From: Candidatus Babeliaceae bacterium | Lineage (GTDB): Bacteria > Babelota > Babeliae > Babelales > Babelaceae | Reading direction: 5' to 3' | Assembly (NCBI GenBank): GCA_007116155.1 | Contig: SKJC01000011.1 | Coordinates: 1 to 37,237, forward strand | DNA length: 37,237 nucleotides | Shown here: positions 32,309 through 37,237 of the stretch, one piece after another | Layout: each line of letters begins with the position of its first letter | How positions within the stretch are numbered: the stretch's first letter is position 1 | Made by a program: the position numbers and the translations under genes | The notes under the pieces: generated by a model | What the model was told of the DNA's origin: nothing | The model's database searches: none | What the model saw: only the letters and a program-made list of their open reading frames with translations

Positions 32309-33349
32309 ATGGATTTTGCCATGGAGCGCTTCAAATCAAATCTTCTGTCAACAAAAAAAACTTTTTCATCTGCTCTTGCTTCCATCTCCACGCTCCAAGA
32401 ATTAACAGCGCTTGAAGCAACCTTTTTAGAAAAAAATGGATTAATCGCTCAATTATTACAAGAATTTAAAGCATTATCACCAGAAAATAAGCGCTCATGC
32501 GGCACCGAATTCAATGCATTTCGCGAAGAAATTCGAACGGCTATAGATGCTAAAAAAAATGCTCTGTTGCTTTCACCAGTAAACAACAGAATACAAAGCC
32601 GACCTATTGACGTAACAGCATACAAAAGTGAGCCCAAAGGTTCGCTCCATCCAGAAACACTCGCTATCCAGGAACTAGAAAACATTCTTATCACCATGGG
32701 GTTCCAGCTCGCCGAAGGCCCAGAACTTGAGCAAGAATGGTACAACTTTGATGCCCTCAACATTCCCGCAACACATCCTGCGCGCGACATGCAAGATACC
32801 TTCTGGGTGCCCCAACCACACCATCTACTGCGTACACATACCTCATCAGTACAAATTCGCGCCATGCAACAACAGAGACCTCCCTTGGCCATATCCGCCA
32901 TTGGCCGAGTCTATCGATGCGAAGCGACCGATGCATGCCATGACTATATGTTTTTACAGTGCGAAGGTCTCGTAATAGATAAAAATATTTCCCTGGCAAA
33001 TCTCTTTGCGACCATAAAAACGTTGCTACAAAAACTCTTTCATAACAACACACTCCAAATTCGCGTGCGTCCAAGCTATTTTCCTTTTGTTGAGCCAGGC
33101 GTAGAAATTGACTTAACCTGTCCATTCTGTTCCTCAGGTTGTCCTACCTGCAAGCGCAGTCGCTGGATTGAAATTTGTGGGGCTGGATTGGTCCATCCTA
33201 ACGTATTACGTGCAGCAAATATTAACCCACAAGAATGGAGTGGTTTTGCTTTTGGATTCGGGTTAACTCGACTTATCATGCTTAAATATGGCATCGATGA
33301 TATTCGCCACCTTCACAGCGCAAAAATAGAGTTTTTACAACAATTTTAA
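32309..33349 (+). CDS. pheS: Phenylalanyl-tRNA synthetase alpha subunit
   Basis: Catalytic subunit of the alpha2-beta2 enzyme that charges tRNA-Phe. From the ATG at 32309 it has 346 residues (342 from 32321), the usual length; earlier codons lie over the tRNA leader. An N-terminal coiled coil (about 5-85) is followed by motif 1 (EWYNFDALNIPATHPARDMQ), HTSSVQIRAMQ, motif 2 around IGRVYRCEATDACHDYMFLQ and motif 3 GFAFGFGLTRLIMLKYGI. A Cys cluster (CPFCSSGCPTCK) and ICGAGLVHPNVL are as expected. No strong ribosome-binding site is seen for either ATG. pheT is not downstream, so the subunits are encoded apart. Confidence 0.95.
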   Translation: MDFAMERFKSNLLSTKKTFSSALASISTLQELTALEATFLEKNGLIAQLLQEFKALSPENKRSCGTEFNAFREEIRTAIDAKKNALLLSPVNNRIQSRPIDVTAYKSEPKGSLHPETLAIQELENILITMGFQLAEGPELEQEWYNFDALNIPATHPARDMQDTFWVPQPHHLLRTHTSSVQIRAMQQQRPPLAISAIGRVYRCEATDACHDYMFLQCEGLVIDKNISLANLFATIKTLLQKLFHNNTLQIRVRPSYFPFVEPGVEIDLTCPFCSSGCPTCKRSRWIEICGAGLVHPNVLRAANINPQEWSGFAFGFGLTRLIMLKYGIDDIRHLHSAKIEFLQQF

Positions 33350-33363
33350 AAAAAGGAAACACC

Positions 33364-33744
33364 GTGAAACAGATTACACTTGCTCTCTTAGCATATAGCA
33401 GCATAACAGTAGCGATGCAATTACCACAGGAAAACAAAGATCAGACGACAGAAGCCATTACTACCTTTTCAAAATACTATGCCCCTAAAAAAACCGACAC
33501 TATATGGGAAGTATTTCACAAATTAGATGATGGTCTAAGTTATCTTAAAACACTTCCAAAAGAACTGCAAACAAAAGACTTTGCCGCAAAGCTCCAGCCA
33601 ACACTAGATGCATACAATGAACTCTTTCAAGACGTTGATCCGCATCAAATACAATCCGCACTCACTGAACAAGAAAAATGCGTGGAAGCAGTCCACTGTT
33701 TTCTAAAATTCATGGAACAAAACTTTGCAGCACTACAAAAATAA
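33364..33744 (+). CDS. Small secreted helical protein
   Basis: 126 residues starting with GTG at 33364, with AAAAAGGAAA 4-6 bases upstream. A signal peptide (MKQITLALLAYSSITVAMQL, cut near residue 18) is followed by a helical, mildly acidic chain. It contains TDTIWEVFHKLDDGLSYLKT and a C-terminal helix FLKFMEQNFAALQK; two Cys (about residues 105 and 111, KCVEAVHCF) could form a disulphide. It follows pheS by 14 bases and is likely cotranscribed. Family unknown. Confidence 0.65.
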   Translation: MKQITLALLAYSSITVAMQLPQENKDQTTEAITTFSKYYAPKKTDTIWEVFHKLDDGLSYLKTLPKELQTKDFAAKLQPTLDAYNELFQDVDPHQIQSALTEQEKCVEAVHCFLKFMEQNFAALQK

Positions 33745-33751
33745 AAAACTG

Positions 33752-33790
33752 CAAAAAAATATAGGGACGGGTTTCCCCCCCCCCCTATAT
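33752..33790 (-). terminator. ppsA terminator containing a C11/G11 tract
   Basis: On the minus strand ATATAGGG...CCCTATAT (33790-33759) is followed by a run of seven Us. The plus-strand side has an unbroken run of 11 Cs (33775-33785) facing GGG and CGGG, so several alternative stems are possible. It ends ppsA; on plus no T-run follows. Confidence 0.7.
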
Positions 33791-33795
33791 AATAT

Positions 33796-36228
33796 CTACT
33801 TAGGTAATTCAGCTAAAAACTGCAAAACCGCATCCGCGGTCATAGAAATATAATCAATCTGACTACGAATCAAGAAATCTCGCAATACTGGTGAATCTGC
33901 AGGACCCTGGCCACAAATACCAATACGCTTATTTGCGTGATGCACTTTTTCAATCGCCTCTTCAATCATTTGATATACTGCTGGATCATTTTCATTGTAT
34001 AAATGCTGCACCGCAACAGTATCGCGATCTACACCAAGGGCCAATTGCGTTAAGTCATTAGAGCCAATAGAAAATGCATCACAATAAGGCAGATATGACT
34101 CCAAGTTGCGTACATTTTCAGGCAGCTCAACCATCATGTATAATGCAAATCCGTCTTTTCCTCGGACAAGGCCAGCCTGCTCTATACTACGCGCAACCTG
34201 TTCCATTTCACTAACTGAACGAACAAATGGTATCATAAGCATACAATTATGTAGCCCAAACTGTTGGCGAACTCGGCGTATTGCTGCCAACTCAAGCATA
34301 AAAGCATCCTGGTACTGTTCACTTAAATAACGAGAAGCGCCCCGTAAACCAAGCATTGGATTTGCTTCATGCGTTTCAAAAATAGAACCCGCTAAAAGCG
34401 ATGCATACTCATTACTTTTTAAATCCGTAGCCCGAACTACAACCGGACGCGGATACATCGCCGCTGCAATCACACCAATAGATTCAGCGAGCATACTAAC
34501 AAATGTTTCAGCCCAAGCCTCTGGTTGCGCCAAAAGTTTTTCACTAATCACTTCACGCAAAATTGCATCATTAATCTGTTCAGGATGCGCACAAGCCTGG
34601 GGATGCACACCAATACTGGAAGCAATAATAAACTCAGATCGCACAAGTCCGACGCCTTCAACCGGCAAAAACGACGCATTAATAGCGCGCAACGCGTCAC
34701 TAATATTCAACTGCAAGGGGATCGGTGATGCAACCGACTGAGCAAGAGATATCTCGGTTGTTTTGATCTCAAAAGATCCACGATAGACAACGCCCTGATC
34801 TCCGGATGAACAATCGACCGTAATCGGTTCTCCTGCAACAATCTTCGTCGTCGCGTCGCGCGTTCCCACAATCGCTGGAATCCCCAACTCTCGACTCACA
34901 ATCGCTGCGTGACACGCGCGCCCACCCTGATCTGTTACTATGGCAGCTGCGCGCTCCATCAAAGGCAGCCAATCTGGATCTGTCATACTTGCAACTAGGA
35001 CATCACCATCTTGCAGCGTTGCTTCGTCCTCAATAGAATTAAGAATACAAGCCCGGCCTGAAACAATACCGGAACCAACTCGTGCTCCACGAATAATCAC
35101 TTTGTCTTCATCAGGCGCTACCTCAAACGCATCGAGAGAAAAAGAAACCGTATGTATTTTTTGACTATGCACTGTTTCTGGACGCGCTTGCACAACATAA
35201 ATCTCGTTGTCCTCTCCATCGATAGCCCACTCAATATCCATTGGTGTCCAACGCTGATACAATGCCGAATAATAGTCTTCTATGGTTAAACCTATCTGCG
35301 CCAAAGCAATAATTTGCGCATCAGACAAGGACCAAGCCATCCGCTCTTCTTCGCTAACCGATTCTAAACTTACAACCCTAGGTCCGAGCCCTGAATGTAT
35401 CGGAAATAATCGATCTAAAAATCCGCTCTGGCGATAGGTCATCCGTTTTTCTTTAGATCCAAGAAAGCGCCGCACAATTGGCGCATAGCCCTGCTGCAAT
35501 TGCGCTTTTGCCACTAAAAATTCATCGGGATTAACCTGTCCTTGAACAATCGGCTCACCTAATCCAAATGACGCATTAATAGCTAAGAAATTCTTATGTC
35601 CAGTCTCTGGCTCCAGCGTGAACATAACTCCAGAAACCCCAATGTCCGCGCGAACCATTTTTTGAACACAAACAGAAAGCCCTACCTGCATAGAATCAAT
35701 TCCATGATTGCGCCGATAGACAATTGCTCGATCAGTAAAGAGTGAAGCCATGCATTTACGCACAACTGTCAACAAATGATCAACCTCCGAAACATTAAGA
35801 AAGGTCTCTTGTTGACCAGCAAACGATGCCTCAGGAAGATCTTCTGCGGTTGCTGATGACCGCACAGCAACGGAAATTGCTACCCCGGAATAATTCTCCT
35901 GTAGCCTTTTAAATGCAACAAGAATCTCTTGCTCAATATCATCAGGCAAGGACGCTTCAGCAATATACGATCGAATGTTACGAGCTACGGCCGATAAAGA
36001 ACTTACTGAAGTGTGATCAATTGTATCAAGCAACTGTGCTATTGGTTCTACAAGATTATTTACTTCAAGATGCCGCCAATATGCTTTTGTAGAAAGCGCA
36101 AAACCGTATGGAACACGAATACCCTTGTTCGTTAAATGCTGGTACATCTGACCAAGCGCTGCATTTTTACCACCATAAAGCGCAAGATCTTTTTGTGATA
36201 TCTGATCAAAAAAAGCAATATAATTCAT
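33796..36228 (-). CDS. ppsA: Phosphoenolpyruvate synthase
   Basis: Enzyme that converts pyruvate and ATP to PEP, AMP and phosphate, the gluconeogenic entry from pyruvate. 810 residues from the ATG at 36228, with GAGGAG 7 bases upstream. The N-terminal ATP-grasp domain starts with LYGGKNAALGQM and contains VAVRSSATAEDLPEASFAGQ. The swivelling phosphohistidine domain has His440 in GGRACHAAIVSRELGIPA. The C-terminal TIM barrel carries FSIGSNDLTQLALGVDRD and catalytic Cys772 in GICGQGPAD. It follows the MshEN-type gene by 11 bases and is clearly coupled to it. No PEP synthase regulatory protein (PpsR) is seen nearby. Confidence 0.95.
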   Translation of the reverse strand: MNYIAFFDQISQKDLALYGGKNAALGQMYQHLTNKGIRVPYGFALSTKAYWRHLEVNNLVEPIAQLLDTIDHTSVSSLSAVARNIRSYIAEASLPDDIEQEILVAFKRLQENYSGVAISVAVRSSATAEDLPEASFAGQQETFLNVSEVDHLLTVVRKCMASLFTDRAIVYRRNHGIDSMQVGLSVCVQKMVRADIGVSGVMFTLEPETGHKNFLAINASFGLGEPIVQGQVNPDEFLVAKAQLQQGYAPIVRRFLGSKEKRMTYRQSGFLDRLFPIHSGLGPRVVSLESVSEEERMAWSLSDAQIIALAQIGLTIEDYYSALYQRWTPMDIEWAIDGEDNEIYVVQARPETVHSQKIHTVSFSLDAFEVAPDEDKVIIRGARVGSGIVSGRACILNSIEDEATLQDGDVLVASMTDPDWLPLMERAAAIVTDQGGRACHAAIVSRELGIPAIVGTRDATTKIVAGEPITVDCSSGDQGVVYRGSFEIKTTEISLAQSVASPIPLQLNISDALRAINASFLPVEGVGLVRSEFIIASSIGVHPQACAHPEQINDAILREVISEKLLAQPEAWAETFVSMLAESIGVIAAAMYPRPVVVRATDLKSNEYASLLAGSIFETHEANPMLGLRGASRYLSEQYQDAFMLELAAIRRVRQQFGLHNCMLMIPFVRSVSEMEQVARSIEQAGLVRGKDGFALYMMVELPENVRNLESYLPYCDAFSIGSNDLTQLALGVDRDTVAVQHLYNENDPAVYQMIEEAIEKVHHANKRIGICGQGPADSPVLRDFLIRSQIDYISMTADAVLQFLAELPK

Positions 36229-36239
36229 CCTTTTACTCC

Positions 36240-36869
36240 TCACTCTTCCTCGAAAGACGGTTCTTCATCAAAAACACGATCTAGCTCAACATCTCGTTCG
36301 CCTTCCTCGATCCGTTCGCGCTCATGCTCCCAATGATACCGATCGTCTTCATCCTCATAATGAGCCTGCGCAATCGTATTTTCAAACTCAACATGATATA
36401 ATTCATCCTGATAAAAATCTTTTATCATAATGTCAATGTGCTGGGGAATCCCGACAAAAAACTCTATATCATTCGACACATGCTCTCGTAAGCGCTCTTC
36501 AATATCCTCATCTTCTGGGTTGCCGGCAATAACAGTAATCACCATCCCATCCTGCAAGTAAGGGATAACATTATTCCGCAAGAGAAGACCTTTGGGGAAT
36601 GACTGAATAAGAGTGTGATCAAACATCGTGCCCAAAACATCAATCGCTTTTACTCCAAACACCTCTTCCAGGGCGCCAAGCAATTCTTCTTTTTCGACCA
36701 ACCCCGTTTCCAACAAAAAATCTTGTACCGAAAGCGCCTCATGCTGCTCAAACTCCTGGCATAAGACTTCAAGATCTTGCGGCTCTAAAACATCACGCTT
36801 TTCCAATGCACAAACTAAGCGCTCCAATAACTCATTATGAGTATTTTTGCAAACTGAACAGCCATCCAT
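36240..36869 (-). CDS. Free-standing GspE/MshE N-terminal-type domain with acidic tail
   Basis: 209 residues. Residues about 15-150 match the N-terminal domain of type II secretion/type IV pilus ATPases (GspE_N, MshEN): FLLETGLVEKEELLGALEEV, then VKAIDVL, a second half with SFPKGLLLRNNVIPYLQDG and MVITVIAGNPEDEDIEERLR, and a final FFVGIPQHIDIMIKDFY. There is no ATPase core. Instead a highly acidic tail follows (YEDEDDRYHWEHERERIEEG, ending DEEPSFEEE). Two Cys (CSVC, 4-7) are at the start. MshEN domains can bind c-di-GMP; here the RLGxxL motif is not clearly kept. AGGAG precedes the ATG. It is transcribed with ppsA, 11 bases before it, so it may regulate or scaffold PEP synthase (inference). 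Confidence 0.7.
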   Translation of the reverse strand: MDGCSVCKNTHNELLERLVCALEKRDVLEPQDLEVLCQEFEQHEALSVQDFLLETGLVEKEELLGALEEVFGVKAIDVLGTMFDHTLIQSFPKGLLLRNNVIPYLQDGMVITVIAGNPEDEDIEERLREHVSNDIEFFVGIPQHIDIMIKDFYQDELYHVEFENTIAQAHYEDEDDRYHWEHERERIEEGERDVELDRVFDEEPSFEEE

Positions 36870-36908
36870 ATTCCAACTCCTGTATCAAATCAATAGGCCA
36901 CTGGCGTT

Positions 36909-36936
36909 AGTATAAAATAGCTACTAAAAAGCACAA
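36909..36936 (-). promoter_or_regulatory. Possible promoter of the MshEN-ppsA operon
   Basis: On the minus strand TATACT (36914-36909, 5 of 6) is preceded after 16 bases by TTGTGC (36936-36931, 3 of 6). It lies about 40 bases before the ATG at 36869. Confidence 0.35.
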
Positions 36937-36956
36937 AGAATGATCTTCTAGACTAT

Positions 36957-36993
36957 ATAAAATGTGGACCAGGGGAGTATTCCCCTGGTCCAC
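36957..36993 (-). terminator. Terminator of the gene at the right edge
   Basis: GTGGACCAGGGGA (36964-36976) pairs with its complement (36981-36993) around GTAT, a perfect 13-base stem. On the minus strand it is followed by ATTTTATATA. It sits 40 bases downstream of the stop of the partial gene. Confidence 0.7.
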
Positions 36994-37033
36994 CGAACAC
37001 TATCTAAAAAGCATTAGATAAACAATAAAATTT

Positions 37034-37237
37034 TTATTTCTTACGAAGCCAACTAAACTTTCTCTTTAGCGGGACCTCTGGAACCTTCACCATTGGCTTT
37101 GTCGGAAAATATTTTTTATAGAGCCAATAGGCGCTTCCACCAAAAGCCGAGGCTATTAAAAAATTTCTCAACGTTAAATAAGAAAAAAAAGTCTTTTCAA
37201 CCAATGTTACTTGCGATTCTTTGATAAGATCCTCTAA
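37034..37237 (-). CDS. Partial membrane protein gene running off the window
   Basis: An open minus-strand frame enters from the right edge and stops at 37034-37036, giving the last 67 residues of a larger protein. A probable TM segment (LTLRNFLIASAFGGSAYWLY) is followed by a basic, proline-rich cytoplasmic-type tail (YKKYFPTKPMVKVPEVPLKR, ending KFSWLRKK). The start is outside the window. The frame is supported by its position before a good terminator and by typical codon use. No family can be named from this fragment. Confidence 0.6.
   Translation of the reverse strand, partial: LEDLIKESQVTLVEKTFFSYLTLRNFLIASAFGGSAYWLYKKYFPTKPMVKVPEVPLKRKFSWLRKK

Noticed and set aside
32287-32415. Phe/Tyr-rich short frame (MHIPFYFYGF...) over the pheS start, like a pheM-type leader peptide
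   Set aside because: It overlaps pheS by about 100 bases, has no ribosome-binding site, would start at about the predicted transcription start and has no attenuator hairpin after it. The Phe codons come from a T-rich leader.

Overview
The window looks like chromosomal DNA from a small-genome, diderm, probably host-associated bacterium. Coding is dense and overall GC is moderate to low. There are apolipoprotein N-acyltransferase and peptidoglycan genes (murD, ftsW), and many short secreted proteins of no recognisable family. Ribosomal, replication and translation genes are scattered rather than in their usual operons. This style, with an archaeal/eukaryote-type ProRS and a secreted J-like protein, resembles Candidatus Dependentiae (TM6) genomes. 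That assignment is inference from gene content; no rRNA is present to test it.

Layout. 1-389 is AT-rich and apparently non-coding. 390-6680 (+) holds a P-type cation ATPase, proS, dnaN and recF. 6681-7007 holds a promoter, a candidate small RNA and two hairpin terminators. 7008-10793 (-) reads lnt, rplI, dnaB, ruvC, with the last two overlapping. 10882-13356 (+) is a large secreted protein with a degenerate J-domain. 13441-16230 (-) is ileS. 16346-20026 (+) carries murD, ftsW, an L-lactate-dehydrogenase-like gene and a 27-residue membrane peptide. 20097-21626 (-) is pepA. 21785-22318 (+) is a small secreted protein. 22333-24556 (-) is a three-gene operon of exported proteins with ATGA overlaps: lambda-R-type muramidase, alpha/beta hydrolase and thioredoxin-like protein. 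24827-27788 (+) is tRNA-Leu, tig, trxB, rpmH and rnpA. 27724-32029 is mostly minus-strand secreted or membrane proteins of unknown function, including a tandem paralogous pair. tRNA-Phe (-) and pheS (+) are back to back at 32105-33349. 33796-36869 (-) pairs a free-standing GspE/MshE N-terminal-type domain with PEP synthase (ppsA). A gene on the minus strand runs off the right edge.

How the genes work together. The core functions are DNA replication and repair (dnaN, recF, dnaB, ruvC), translation (proS, ileS, pheS, rplI, rpmH, two tRNAs), tRNA processing (rnpA), protein folding and redox (tig, trxB), envelope building (lnt, murD, ftsW) and pyruvate/PEP handling (ldh, ppsA). The accessory layer is a set of Sec-exported proteins probably acting in the periplasm or outside the cell. 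I see no CRISPR array, insertion sequence, prophage, rRNA or convincing replication origin. The best candidates for new biology are the MshEN-type/PpsA pair, the exported muramidase-hydrolase-thioredoxin-like operon, the secreted J-like protein, the candidate small RNA after recF, and the loss of expected signature residues in TrxB and trigger factor.
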